Shown here: one piece after another, positions 7,690 to 15,854 of the stretch
How the letters are laid out: every line of letters starts with the position of its first letter
Numbering within the stretch: position 1 is the stretch's first letter
NCBI GenBank assembly: GCA_964607865.1
Contig: CAZSLZ010000036.1
Span: forward strand, 1-24,233
Direction: 5' to 3'
DNA from: CAZSLZ01 sp964607865
Lineage (GTDB): Bacteria; Vulcanimicrobiota; JAJTBE01; CAZSLZ01
DNA length: 24,233 nt
Made by a program: the position numbers and the translations under genes
Notes under the pieces: model-generated
What the model was told of the DNA's origin: nothing
The model's database searches: none
What the model saw: only the letters and a program-made list of their open reading frames with translations

Positions 7690-9018
7690 TCAGCGTGGGT
7701 TAATAGTATTATAAGGTACTATTTCAATACCCTGATAGTATTTTTTCAGAATTTCAGGATAATCAAACCCTCTTTTTGCCAGTTCCAGAGCGCCGAATTG
7801 GCACATGCCCAGGCCGTGGCCCCATCCTGTGCCCCTGGCTGCCCAGGTTGCCTTTTTGCCTTCTCCTTTCCGGGTTAAAACAAACCGGGTACTGTAAAGG
7901 CTGCTCATATTTCCCGACGGGTTCTTAAATTTCAGCAAATTTCTGATCTTGTCGCCTTCCACTATCAGTGCGCCCTTATCTGTATCTATGAAAATCTCTT
8001 TAGCCCTGCCCGAGGGCCCCCTGTGGCGAACTTCGATTTTCTTTATTTCATTAACATCTTTTTCCTTGAAATATTCATTTATATTTCTTACCATTTCATC
8101 ATAACCCCAATTGACCTCCCAGCGATGATATTTGCTGATTCTGCATAACTCATCATTGTTGCTGTCGATTATCCGGTTTTCATCACTGAAATCCGCTTGG
8201 GATTCCTCCCCTTCAACGCAAACTGTATTTCGCAGATAGGAAATGGGAGCGCTTAGAAAAACTGTTTCGTTATTGTCGGTGGAGCCTCCGCACGTGGAAT
8301 GGTAAAGAGGATATTTCACCAGCCTTCCTTCGCTGGCCATGACCAGCCCCCGGGTATCGTCAATAGCTTCCCGGCTGATTTCCTCCTCGGTACAGCAACC
8401 TTTATAAACCTGAAACCGGGTACTGGATGAAAAATCGAAACAATCATCTTTCATGAAGTCGATGTGGCCCAGGGCAAAGGTACGGGCAACTACAGCCTGC
8501 GCCCGCGCCATCTGGGGGTACCTGGTCATGAACTCGCCGGGCACCACGCTGTAAAGATAATCTTCCAGGCCCACCCGGTTGATTAACCACAACAAATCAT
8601 TTCGATATATAACTCTCAGGCTACCACGATATTTTTTTCCATTAATCCCCAGCACTTCAGGCCGGGCGTTGGAATAAACATGGATCTCCCGGGGTAATTT
8701 CTTGATTTTACCGGAATATTGAAGCAGGATGTCTTTTCCATCTCTGGTAAACTGGAAAGAGGTATTCTGTGAATCAGAAAAAATTTTTCTGCCCCGTTTA
8801 TCTTCAATATTTATACCTCTGCCGGATTCTATGGTTAAATCCTGGCTGATTCTGGTAATAAGAATCCGGAGTTGAATTTCCGAACTGCTTTTTTGGGGAA
8901 AAAGAGTATCATCCAGATCGACTCCCGCACCAAGAGGGCCAGCTTGAAGCGGGGCAAGAAATAATAAAGAAAATAATAAAACCAGTTTTGTTTGCAAGTT
9001 TAATTTTTGTATTAACAT
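7690..9018 (-). CDS. SpoIID/LytB-domain protein, predicted peptidoglycan lytic enzyme
   Basis: 442 aa. A signal peptide spans about 1-26 (core LVLLFSLLFLAPLQA). A domain of about 100 residues precedes the SpoIID domain, which begins near 128 with YRGSLRV. LEDYLYSVVPGEF (151-163) contains the catalytic-type Glu162, followed by ARAQAVVARTFAL (171-183). The C-terminal GTGWGHGLGMCQFGA (about 406-420) is the other family signature. SpoIID is a transglycosylase that cuts denuded glycan strands; LytB-type proteins enhance amidases. Family members are also common in non-sporulating bacteria, so it does not imply sporulation. The start ATG at 9018 has only a weak purine-rich upstream region. First gene of the minus-strand run 9018-5252. 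Confidence 0.88.
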   Translation of the reverse strand: MLIQKLNLQTKLVLLFSLLFLAPLQAGPLGAGVDLDDTLFPQKSSSEIQLRILITRISQDLTIESGRGINIEDKRGRKIFSDSQNTSFQFTRDGKDILLQYSGKIKKLPREIHVYSNARPEVLGINGKKYRGSLRVIYRNDLLWLINRVGLEDYLYSVVPGEFMTRYPQMARAQAVVARTFALGHIDFMKDDCFDFSSSTRFQVYKGCCTEEEISREAIDDTRGLVMASEGRLVKYPLYHSTCGGSTDNNETVFLSAPISYLRNTVCVEGEESQADFSDENRIIDSNNDELCRISKYHRWEVNWGYDEMVRNINEYFKEKDVNEIKKIEVRHRGPSGRAKEIFIDTDKGALIVEGDKIRNLLKFKNPSGNMSSLYSTRFVLTRKGEGKKATWAARGTGWGHGLGMCQFGALELAKRGFDYPEILKKYYQGIEIVPYNTINPR

Positions 9019-9181
9019 AATATCTCTTTTATGATATAATTAATCTCAGGTTGAAATTAAATTATTCTTTTTCATATTTATATCCTTTAGTAAAATAATC
9101 TTTCTAAAATATTTGGAATATTTTTTTCTCCTGTTTGTATAAACTCATGAAAAAGAAAATGACCTCCAGGAGGGGATTAGC

Positions 9182-10453
9182 ATGAAAAGAAAAGAGCCCA
9201 GATGTCCAAAGTGTGGATTGACCAATGTAACCAAAGATTTGAAATGTGAAAATTGCGATTTACAATTGGTTTACGCCGATACCGACGGCTCATTGAAGCC
9301 GGAGGAAAAGGAACGGCGCTGCCCCCGTTGCGAAACTGTAAACAGCAAAGATGTAAAACACTGTGAAAACTGTGGTTTTCAGATAGGCAAATGGTGCGGA
9401 TATTGCAAGTCCTATCATTTTGTGGAAGACAAGGTTTGCCCTCGCACCAGTGAACCGATAAAGGATCCCGAAAAAGCCTTCAGCGGGCCAGCTTTGCTTC
9501 CCAAAGCCCTGGTAGCTTTAAGCATTCTTGCCATGCTCATTTTTGGCGGAGCCATGTATAAAACCGCCCGGAACCCCGGCCCTCAACCCACTACCGTGGT
9601 AGTTTCCCCTTCGCCGGTTTACATCAACGGAAATCAAGGCCTCCGCAAACCCAGAATTGATGTGGTTTTTGTGGTGGATGCCACTGGAAGTATGGGGGAC
9701 GAAATTGAGGTTGTAAAGACTAAAATAAAGGATATGTTAAGTATTATTTCTTCCGGACAGCCCAAACCCCATGTCCGTTATGGATTGGTTGCCTATCGCG
9801 ACCGGGGAGACGCTTTTGTTACCATGAGATACGATCTCACCGATAGCATCGACGAAATAACCAGAGATATAAACCAACTTCATGCTGACGGCGGCGGAGA
9901 TACCCCCGAAGCTGTGGGCACCGCCCTGGATGTTGCAATAAACCAGATTGGCTGGGACGAGAGTTCCAACACTCGCAAACTGATTTTTCTGATTGGCGAT
10001 GCAGGGCCGCATCTGGATGCGCTGGATATTGACTACAAGACTCCCATGTACCAGGCCAGGGAGAAGGGAATCAAGATTAATGCCATAGGCTGTTCAGGAA
10101 TCGATACCAACGGAGAAGGAGAATTCAGAGAAATAGCAATGACCACCGGAGGGGAGTTTGATTTTCTGACCTATCAGCAGGTTATCCGCCAGAGAGATGG
10201 AAGTGAGGTAAAGGTGATGAAAGCCGGGGATAAATCCTTTGTGGTAACCGACGGAGCAAAAGACGACTGGCGAGAAGGCTACAAGACTATGGTAACCAGC
10301 AAGAAAGCTGAAGTTGTAGAAGAAGACAGGCTGGAAACCATAACCTCTGCCCCCGGCGCCATGCCCTCCGAGATAAAAAACAACCTGGATAGTATGCTGA
10401 CCCGCCAGGTTCAGATGGAAGCCAGGAAAATGGGCGTAAAATACAAAGAATAA
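9182..10453 (+). CDS. Membrane-anchored zinc-ribbon / VWA-domain protein
   Basis: 423 aa; ATG behind AGGAGGGG. Three cysteine modules at the N-terminus: C8/C11/C22/C25 and C47/C50/C61/C64 (zinc ribbons of the RCPKC/RCPRC kind), then C72/C75/C86, which lacks a clear fourth Cys. One transmembrane helix is at about 106-124. A P-rich linker (130-156) leads to a von Willebrand factor A domain from 158 (IDVVFVVDATGSMGDEI) with MIDAS residues D166-x-T-G-S170, the later loops YGLVAYRDRGD and DGGGDTPEAVGTAL, and FLIGDAGPH. The C-terminus (about 340-423) is charged and helical. By the positive-inside rule the ribbons should be cytoplasmic and the VWA domain periplasmic. Function is unknown; the layout suggests a metal-dependent adhesion or scaffold domain coupled to a cytoplasmic zinc module. 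A terminator follows at 10490. Confidence 0.8.
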   Translation: MKRKEPRCPKCGLTNVTKDLKCENCDLQLVYADTDGSLKPEEKERRCPRCETVNSKDVKHCENCGFQIGKWCGYCKSYHFVEDKVCPRTSEPIKDPEKAFSGPALLPKALVALSILAMLIFGGAMYKTARNPGPQPTTVVVSPSPVYINGNQGLRKPRIDVVFVVDATGSMGDEIEVVKTKIKDMLSIISSGQPKPHVRYGLVAYRDRGDAFVTMRYDLTDSIDEITRDINQLHADGGGDTPEAVGTALDVAINQIGWDESSNTRKLIFLIGDAGPHLDALDIDYKTPMYQAREKGIKINAIGCSGIDTNGEGEFREIAMTTGGEFDFLTYQQVIRQRDGSEVKVMKAGDKSFVVTDGAKDDWREGYKTMVTSKKAEVVEEDRLETITSAPGAMPSEIKNNLDSMLTRQVQMEARKMGVKYKE

Positions 10454-10489
10454 CTAAAAATAAAACTGGTTTCAGATTAAAAACAAATA

Positions 10490-10534
10490 CGAAGAAAGCT
10501 CTTTTGGCAGGGAGCTTTCTGTGCTTCGGTTTTT
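10490..10534 (+). terminator. Terminator of the zinc-ribbon/VWA gene
   Basis: Perfect 9-bp stem AGAAAGCTC/GAGCTTTCT (10493-10501/10512-10520), with CGAAG/CTTCG (10490-10494/10524-10528) as a possible outer stem, then T5. Confidence 0.7.
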
Positions 10535-10594
10535 AAACTATGCTGATAGACAATATAGCTCCGATACAACTGAAAGAATGGAGGGGGAATATGA

Positions 10595-11050
10595 TTGATA
10601 CGGTTAACCATGACGAAATTACAGAAAAAAGGAAAAAATACCGGGGGAATGCATCCTGTTTTTATAATTGCGATGATATTATTTATCATTTTATACCTGT
10701 TACTTTTGTTATTGCTATTTGGGTTTGCAGAACACAGGGAAATCATATCTTATCCCGGTTCCAGGCTGCGTAACTGCAGAAATAATTTAAAAGAGATAAG
10801 CAACAGTATTCATCTTTATGCAACTGACCACGATGGCAAATACCCTGAGTCTTTGAATTTGCTGGCGCCGGAATATATGGAAGTTTTGCCTGCCTGCCCT
10901 TCAGCAGAAAAAGATACATGTAGCAGTAGTTATTCGGTTATTGGCTCTGAATTTACTGTTTTTTGCAGCGGGCATCACCATAAAAAAGCTGGGGCGCCGG
11001 CTGGCTACCCCTTATATAGTACCAGAAAAGGCCTTTTGCAAGGCCGATAA
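10595..11050 (+). CDS. Pilin-like small membrane-anchored protein; start uncertain
   Basis: 151 aa as read from the TTG at 10595. A long hydrophobic helix (residues about 22-42, rich in L and I) follows a basic K-rich start. The soluble part has the layout C-x-x-NLKEISNSIHLYATDHDGKYP, LAPEYMEVLPACP, FTVFCSGHHHKKAG and YPLYST; the N-terminal helix plus Cys pair and YP-x-S motif is typical of pseudopilin-like proteins. There is no clear prepilin peptidase site or Glu5. The Shine-Dalgarno GGAGGGGG (10580-10587) is best placed for an ATG at 10591, but that ATG is in another frame that leaves the conserved protein. Removing one A from the run at 10633-10638 would join that ATG to the protein. Either the TTG is used or there is an indel in the A-run. 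Confidence 0.6.
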   Translation: MIRLTMTKLQKKGKNTGGMHPVFIIAMILFIILYLLLLLLLFGFAEHREIISYPGSRLRNCRNNLKEISNSIHLYATDHDGKYPESLNLLAPEYMEVLPACPSAEKDTCSSSYSVIGSEFTVFCSGHHHKKAGAPAGYPLYSTRKGLLQGR

Positions 11051-11065
11051 GGTATTTGTAACAAT

Positions 11066-11554
11066 TTATCTTGGAACCAGCAGGTTTATCGATTCAAACC
11101 CCTTTTCCCGGACTCCTATTGCTATAACTTCATCTTCTTCCAAAACAAAGGCTATGCCATGTTCGGCATATATCAACAGCTCGCTTCCCTGGTCGGATTT
11201 CAGTTCACCTTTTCCCATGACCTTTTCCACTTCTTCCCTGGTACTGCTTATTGTAATTTCGTTTTCCAACTTATAATAGGGAGAATAAACAGCTATCTCT
11301 GCAACTTTCTGTGTGGTGATGGTAACCCCTATCACCATTTTGTGACGATCATAATAAACGAAATAATCCATCTCTTTTTCGGGTATGGGGTCAATTTCCG
11401 GTTGGCCCAGGGTCTGATAAACATCGTCAATGGAAATGCCGATTTTCATCCTGCCTACCCTCTCGCCGGGAATAATAACCTCTGTGGCGAAAGTTGAGCT
11501 GCATAAAAATAAAAACAGCACAGAAACTACCAGCCAGCTCATTAACTTTCTCAT
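11066..11554 (-). CDS. Secreted protein with two BamE-like repeats
   Basis: 162 aa; ATG at 11554 behind AAAGGAG. Signal peptide at about 1-23 (hydrophobic core, then TFA|TEV). The mature part has two similar halves. The first runs from IIPGERVGRMKIGISIDDVY through LGQPE to VAEIAVYSP; the second runs from ITISSTREEVEKVMGKGE to VIAIGVREKGFESI. Each has the short motif of iG-S-x-x-x-V-x-x-x-LG-x-P/G followed by beta strands, resembling the BamE/SmpA fold in which such units bind partners in the cell envelope. This is pattern recognition only. The gene is convergent with the pilin-like gene, 15 bp away; no catalytic residues are apparent. Confidence 0.65.
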   Translation of the reverse strand: MRKLMSWLVVSVLFLFLCSSTFATEVIIPGERVGRMKIGISIDDVYQTLGQPEIDPIPEKEMDYFVYYDRHKMVIGVTITTQKVAEIAVYSPYYKLENEITISSTREEVEKVMGKGELKSDQGSELLIYAEHGIAFVLEEDEVIAIGVREKGFESINLLVPR

Positions 11555-11599
11555 TTTCCAGCTCCTTTAAAGGGTAAGTCTGATTACGAATCAGACATA

Positions 11600-11842
11600 T
11601 TATAACACTTCCGGCGTATCAGATTCATAACTTCCACCGGATTTTAAAAGATTCTGGAATGCCAGGTCCTGGCAAACCAGATAATTATGTTCATCCACTT
11701 CCAACTCCATGGCAAAACGAACAATTCTGGTTCCCTTGTGTTTGGCGGTATGAAGTTCGCTTTCCACGTTTCCGTCGGTCATTGACAGTAGCATAGATAA
11801 AAATTGAAGGTAATTTTTGCCTTTTTCCTTAGCAAAATCCAT
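11600..11842 (-). CDS. Small cytoplasmic protein of unknown function
   Basis: 80 aa; a strong AGGAGG lies 7 nt before the ATG at 11842, which is the main reason to call it real. No signal peptide or membrane segment. The N-terminal half looks helical (KNYLQFLSMLLSMTDG), the centre alternates as a beta hairpin (TRIVRFAMELEVDEHNYLVC), and the end is polar. I do not recognise the family. It precedes the 11066-11554 gene by 45 bp on the same strand, so the two may be cotranscribed. Confidence 0.6.
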   Translation of the reverse strand: MDFAKEKGKNYLQFLSMLLSMTDGNVESELHTAKHKGTRIVRFAMELEVDEHNYLVCQDLAFQNLLKSGGSYESDTPEVL

Positions 11843-12037
11843 AATAAAACCTCCTGTTAAATATACTTATTCTATAACCTGAATTATAAAAAAATATTAA
11901 TCTTCCTTTTTTATATCTGTTTTGATTTAAATATTATTCTCTCTGATTTACATATACAACCAACTGAAGGAAAAATCATTCCTCATTAGAAGTTTAACAC
12001 AAAGTTTAAGAATAATCGTCTCTGGGAGGTATATTCG

Positions 12038-13408
12038 ATGAAAGTTTTTCCTGAACCTTTTCGCATCAAAGTAGTTGAACCCATAAAATTAATTTCCAGA
12101 GAAGAAAGAATAAAAATTCTGAAAGAAGCTGGGTATAACCTTTTCTTTATTGAAGCGAAAAATATTTTTATAGATTTGCTCACCGACAGCGGAACATCGG
12201 CAATGAGCGACAGCCAGTGGGCGGGGCTTATGCGGGGCGATGAGTCATACGCCGGTTGCAGAAATTTCGCCAACCTCAAGGAAGCCATAACCGATCTTTT
12301 TGGTTTTCCTTATTTTGTTCCCACCCATCAGGGCAGGGCAGCGGAAAATTTGCTTTTTTCCATTAAATTGAAACCGGGGCAATGGGTTCCCAACAATACT
12401 CATTTCGATACCACCGGAGCCAATGTGGAAATTAACCAGGGCAATCCGGTTAACCTGGTAATTGATGAAGGCAATAAAATAAAAAGCGCCTATCCATTCA
12501 AGGGAAACATGAATCTTGAGAAACTGGAAAACTTTATTCGGGAAAAAGGGCCGGAAAATATTCCCGTGGGAATGATAACCATAACAAATAACAGTATCGG
12601 CGGCCAGCCTGTTTCCATGGAAAACATTCGAAAAACCTCTCAGATTTATAAGGAATACAAAATTCCTTTTTATATTGATGCCTGTCGTTATGCAGAAAAT
12701 TCATACTTTATCCAGCAAAGGGAACCAGGCTATGAGAACAAATCAATTAAAGAAATCGCCCGTGAAATTTTCAGTTATGCCGATGGCGCCACCATGAGCG
12801 CAAAAAAAGATGCCCTGGTTAATATCGGCGGTTTTCTTGCCACCCGGGACAAGAAATTTTACGAGGAAGCAAAACAACTGATGGTAGTGGTGGAAGGCTT
12901 TCCCACCTACGGGGGCCTTGCAGGAAGAGATCTTGAAGGGCTTGCCGTGGGGCTGTATGAAGGGCAGGGCCAGGGTTACCTTCAATACAGGATTACACAC
13001 ACCCGGTATCTGGGAGAAAGATTAAAGGAAATCGGAATTCCCATCGTCGAACCTGTGGGAGGACATGCGGTTTATGTTGACGCCCAGAGCTTTCTGAAAC
13101 ACATTCCCCAGTCCCGGTTTCCCGGACAGGCCCTGGCAATCGCCCTGTATCTTGAAGGAGGAATCAGAAGTTGCGAGATCGGCTCCGTGATGTTTTCCGG
13201 CAAGGATGAAACGGGCAATATGGTTTACCCTGACCTGGACCTGGTTCGGCTTGCCCTTCCCCGGCGGGTTTACACCTTCAACCACCTGGATTATATTGCT
13301 GAAGTTTTTGAAACGATTAAGAAGAACAGGCATAAATTAAAAGGGGTAAAGTTTACTTTTGAACCTGAAAGACTGAAACATTTCACTGCCAGGTTCGCAC
13401 CAATTTAG
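12038..13408 (+). CDS. tnaA: Tryptophanase (beta-eliminating PLP lyase, TPL-like backbone)
   Basis: 456 aa; GGGAGG lies 8 nt before the ATG. Full-length match to the tryptophanase/tyrosine phenol-lyase family of PLP fold type I: FIDLLTDSGTSAMSDSQWAGLMRGDE (with PLP/K+ site residues), PTHQGRAAENLL (95-106), NNSIGGQPVSM, DACRYAEN, the Schiff-base lysine in SAKKD (K257), and R404, which binds the substrate carboxylate. Length and much of the sequence follow tyrosine phenol-lyase (for example MSDSQWAG, ENLL, LVNIGGF, VEPVGGHAV). The residues that set specificity are tryptophanase-like: D124 (Thr in TPL, Asp137 in TnaA), I381 (Arg in TPL) and H448 (Phe in TPL, His463 in TnaA). It should convert L-tryptophan to indole, pyruvate and ammonia. 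No tnaC-type leader peptide is visible upstream. Likely cotranscribed with the next gene. Confidence 0.85.
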   Translation: MKVFPEPFRIKVVEPIKLISREERIKILKEAGYNLFFIEAKNIFIDLLTDSGTSAMSDSQWAGLMRGDESYAGCRNFANLKEAITDLFGFPYFVPTHQGRAAENLLFSIKLKPGQWVPNNTHFDTTGANVEINQGNPVNLVIDEGNKIKSAYPFKGNMNLEKLENFIREKGPENIPVGMITITNNSIGGQPVSMENIRKTSQIYKEYKIPFYIDACRYAENSYFIQQREPGYENKSIKEIAREIFSYADGATMSAKKDALVNIGGFLATRDKKFYEEAKQLMVVVEGFPTYGGLAGRDLEGLAVGLYEGQGQGYLQYRITHTRYLGERLKEIGIPIVEPVGGHAVYVDAQSFLKHIPQSRFPGQALAIALYLEGGIRSCEIGSVMFSGKDETGNMVYPDLDLVRLALPRRVYTFNHLDYIAEVFETIKKNRHKLKGVKFTFEPERLKHFTARFAPI

Positions 13409-13423
13409 AAAGCTGGTGTAATT

Positions 13424-14485
13424 ATGAATGAAAACAGGATAACCCAGAAAGAAATAAAGATTTGGATAGCTGAGATACTGGACATAGCTTTTAAAACACT
13501 TCTCAGAGAGCACAACATAGAAGATGAACTCCAGAAATCGGCCCGTTTGTTTTTTAATTTGCACGAGGATGACCGGGTTGAACTAGCTGAGTATGGCAAA
13601 CTGGAACAGCAGAATTATATTTATTGGTTTCTTTTAGATTACAGAATGGAAGCACACGATATGACCGGGCTTGAGCTTTACCATTCTTCCGAAAAAGGCC
13701 TGATGGATGAAGAAACCGGGGAATTGCTGGAAAAACTGGAGAAGACATTTCTGAGCCTTTATGATATTATGGAGGCAAAAGAAGATGAAGTTCTGGTAAG
13801 AAATATGTTCAGCATGGCCGGCCACAGAATATCTGACATTGCTGTGGTAAAGAATGCCAGCCACCCGGTTTTTTACGGCCTGAGGCTGATAAACTGGCAG
13901 GATCAGGTTTACACCGTGGGAGATATTTATTTCTATCCCCTGGAATTGCGGGAAAGCCTGCTGGTATATTTACAAAGAAACCTGCTGGAGCCGGGTTTCA
14001 TGGTGCCGCCAAAAATTTCCGATTTGTTGAAGGACAGGGGCTATCTCTTCAATATAATGCAACAGATAGTAACTGATATGAGCCGGGCAAAAGAAGAGGA
14101 AGAGGAAGATGAAAAGGAAAAACCGGTGGAGGAAGAGATGCCAGCCCCTGCGCCCGAGAAAGAAGTTGAAGCCACCCATTGCAGGAGCCAGTTTATGGTG
14201 GAAAATTATAACCAGGTAAAAGATGAACTGGACAAGACAGATTTGATTAAATTTAATGGAAAAGATGATAGGTACCTGAATTATTATTGGTACAGAAACC
14301 CAGGTAAATTGGAAATGAATGAGAAAGATGGTGTAATCCGTCTTTCAAATACCAAGATAACCGTGGAAACCCTGGGCGAAAACAACCTGGAGGACATAAA
14401 GATAACTCTGAACAAGTTACTGGGTAACAAAGTAAGGTTTATGTATGATATAAAAGAAAAACGAAGAAATTTTGCCCTTGAATAA
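13424..14485 (+). CDS. Unknown two-part protein with an acidic hinge, downstream of tnaA
   Basis: 353 aa; start 15 bp after tnaA, with only a weak purine-rich upstream (GAAAGCTGGTG). No signal peptide or membrane segment. The N-terminal part (1-220) looks mostly helical and acidic. A hinge at 221-249 is almost only E, D, K, P and A. The C-terminal part (250-353) is alpha/beta; GVIRLSNTKITVETLGENNLEDIKITLNKLLGNKVRFMYDI resembles the C-terminal module seen in many SEC-C and related hypothetical proteins, in which a beta strand pair is followed by an LExLLG-type helix. I do not recognise the whole family and assign no function. The operon-like spacing behind tryptophanase is the only context. 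Confidence 0.65.
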   Translation: MNENRITQKEIKIWIAEILDIAFKTLLREHNIEDELQKSARLFFNLHEDDRVELAEYGKLEQQNYIYWFLLDYRMEAHDMTGLELYHSSEKGLMDEETGELLEKLEKTFLSLYDIMEAKEDEVLVRNMFSMAGHRISDIAVVKNASHPVFYGLRLINWQDQVYTVGDIYFYPLELRESLLVYLQRNLLEPGFMVPPKISDLLKDRGYLFNIMQQIVTDMSRAKEEEEEDEKEKPVEEEMPAPAPEKEVEATHCRSQFMVENYNQVKDELDKTDLIKFNGKDDRYLNYYWYRNPGKLEMNEKDGVIRLSNTKITVETLGENNLEDIKITLNKLLGNKVRFMYDIKEKRRNFALE

Positions 14486-14496
14486 CTATAAGGGCA
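14473..14496 (+). terminator. Weak hairpin over the stop codon of the post-tnaA gene
   Basis: Perfect 7-bp stem TGCCCTT/AAGGGCA (14473-14479/14490-14496) with the TAA in its loop. The T-rich tract (ttttattttatt, 14509-14520) begins 13 nt later, so termination is plausible but weak. Confidence 0.35.
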
Positions 14497-14571
14497 TTCC
14501 AGGCAGGGTTTTATTTTATTGCATAATATATACTAGTAAGATCCCCAAATTGTAATTCATTGGAGGTTAGA

Positions 14572-15366
14572 ATGAAAAATACAAAGGTAATTGTTGCAAC
14601 CTTGTTTATATTATTAGCTGTAACCCTTTCAGTATTCACCGGTTGCGACCAGCAGAAGGACGTGGATTATTATCCCCTGGGAGTGGGAAGCTACTGGGAA
14701 TATTCGGTGTTGACCTATATGGATATGGGAATAACCAAGATGAACAAGGAAATTTTCAAGGTTGTGGGCAAGGAAAGAGTAGGCGACCTGGAAAGTTACA
14801 TTGTTGATCGCTACACCCTGGAAGGCCGGGTTCCCTCGGTAGCCCAGTATCGTGAATATCTGGCAAAAACCGGGGAAGGAATCCTCTGCACCAAACGGGC
14901 ATTTCCCCTTTTAATCCAACTTCAGTCAATTTATCCCTCAATCCAGTCTAGTATAATTCATCCCAAACCTGAGGAAAGATTCAAAACTACTCTTAAGGAA
15001 AACGACAAATGGCGCTGGGAAGGCACCGTAACCCTGGTCCCTATGGAAGATGTAGCCCCCGGAGAAACCCCTGAGGAAGCAAGTGCAAAACCCCCCAAGA
15101 TTCAGGCAGTGGAAGGGTTTATGGAATATAAATATGCAGGACATGAAACCATTCATGTGATGGGTAAGGATATGGACTGTATCAAACTGGAAGTTTTCGG
15201 GAAAAGCGATTCGGGCCAGGAAATTGAAAGTACTATCTGGTATGGCCCCAATATTGGAAAAGTCAGAGAAGAACAGAGGTTCTTTGAAGGAAGCAAATCC
15301 ACCAAATTTATTTTTGAACTCATCAATTACAATATAACTCACAAAGAAGCTTTCGATAAAGAATAA
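14572..15366 (+). CDS. Predicted lipoprotein of unknown function
   Basis: 264 aa from the ATG at 14572, which follows GGAGG; an in-frame TTG at 14560 overlaps that ribosome binding site and is rejected. Lipoprotein signal with F-T-G-C25 lipobox after a hydrophobic core. The mature protein starts with DYYPLGVGSYWEYSV, a pattern (YxPLxxGxxWxY) common in uncharacterised periplasmic beta-rich proteins. It has later strands such as WRWEGTV, EGFMEYKYAG and STIWYGPNIGKVREEQ, also typical of that group. A P/E/A-rich loop lies at about 155-180. It is not linked by operon to its neighbours. No catalytic motif. Confidence 0.75.
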   Translation: MKNTKVIVATLFILLAVTLSVFTGCDQQKDVDYYPLGVGSYWEYSVLTYMDMGITKMNKEIFKVVGKERVGDLESYIVDRYTLEGRVPSVAQYREYLAKTGEGILCTKRAFPLLIQLQSIYPSIQSSIIHPKPEERFKTTLKENDKWRWEGTVTLVPMEDVAPGETPEEASAKPPKIQAVEGFMEYKYAGHETIHVMGKDMDCIKLEVFGKSDSGQEIESTIWYGPNIGKVREEQRFFEGSKSTKFIFELINYNITHKEAFDKE

Positions 15367-15425
15367 TAATTAATATATTTTGCCTGTTAATCCCGGCACA
15401 AAAGCCCAGGCTTCAGTGAGATGCT

Positions 15426-15453
15426 CGAGGAAACGTTTTTAAGCGGTTCCTCG
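15426..15453 (+). terminator. Hairpin downstream of the lipoprotein gene
   Basis: 10-bp stem CGAGGAAACG/CGGTTCCTCG (one mismatch), 8-nt loop, then AAGTGTTTT. Likely the terminator of the lipoprotein gene. The rest of 15367-15538 has no gene. Confidence 0.5.
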
Positions 15454-15538
15454 AAGTGTTTTCAGGCCCAGATAAATATACTGATTCCCAAAAAATTTCA
15501 ACCATTGTTGAAAGAAAAAATGAAATCAACACAGAATT

Positions 15539-15757
15539 CGTCACCACGAGCATCCGTAAGGATGCGTGGCGATCTCTCCCCATTAAGAATGGGGGAATAT
15601 ATCATTCGCTCAATTTTGAATTGGGGAACATATTGTTCGCATTGTAGTTTTTTTTAAACGGAAAAAGATCCGGTCGCTCACGGACGCAAGATAATAGGTT
15701 TTGAACTAACCCCGATCTGAATTGAGATTGCCACGCCTATTCGAGGCTCGCAATGAC
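15539..15757 (+). repeat. Structured intergenic repeat, copy 1
   Basis: About 219 bp, copy 1 of 3. The 5' end (15539-15576) and the 3' end (15724-15757) are imperfect inverted repeats of each other (CGTCA..GATCTC versus GAGATTGCC..TGAC), and each contains its own small palindrome. Inside are two tandem hairpin units: CCCCATT/AATGGGG (15578-15584/15588-15594) and CAATT/AATTG (15611-15615/15619-15623), each followed by GGGGAA and a TATyrTTCG tail. It ends 98 bp before rimO. There is no protein-coding capacity conserved among copies. The terminal sequence resembles the 'GTCATTGCGAG..GGCAATCTC' palindromic repeats found in many bacteria. It may be a MITE or BIME-like element; no transposase is seen. 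Confidence 0.85.
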
Positions 15758-15808
15758 AACATAACGGGCTATGGAAATATGGCGGACTTCTGGGAAAAAG
15801 AATAATCA

Positions 15809-15829
15809 GTATTTTTGCTTTAAAAATAC
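15809..15829 (+). other. AT-rich hairpin ahead of rimO
   Basis: Perfect 8-bp inverted repeat GTATTTTT/AAAAATAC (15809-15816/15822-15829) with a 5-nt loop, 26 nt before the rimO start. Weak pairing; role unknown. Confidence 0.3.
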
Positions 15830-15854
15830 ACATTTTACAGTTAACGGAGTAAGA

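Noticed and set aside
7690..9018. SpoIID as evidence of sporulation
   Set aside because: SpoIID/LytB-domain proteins are common in bacteria that do not form spores and no other sporulation gene is in the window.
10540..10773. 77-codon plus-strand frame overlapping the pilin-like gene
   Set aside because: Its first part may include the true start (ATG 10591), but after the A-run it contains no conserved sequence, so it is not a separate gene.
11843..12037. TnaC-type leader peptide and attenuator before tryptophanase
   Set aside because: No short open frame with a ribosome binding site and a tryptophan codon is present in the spacer.
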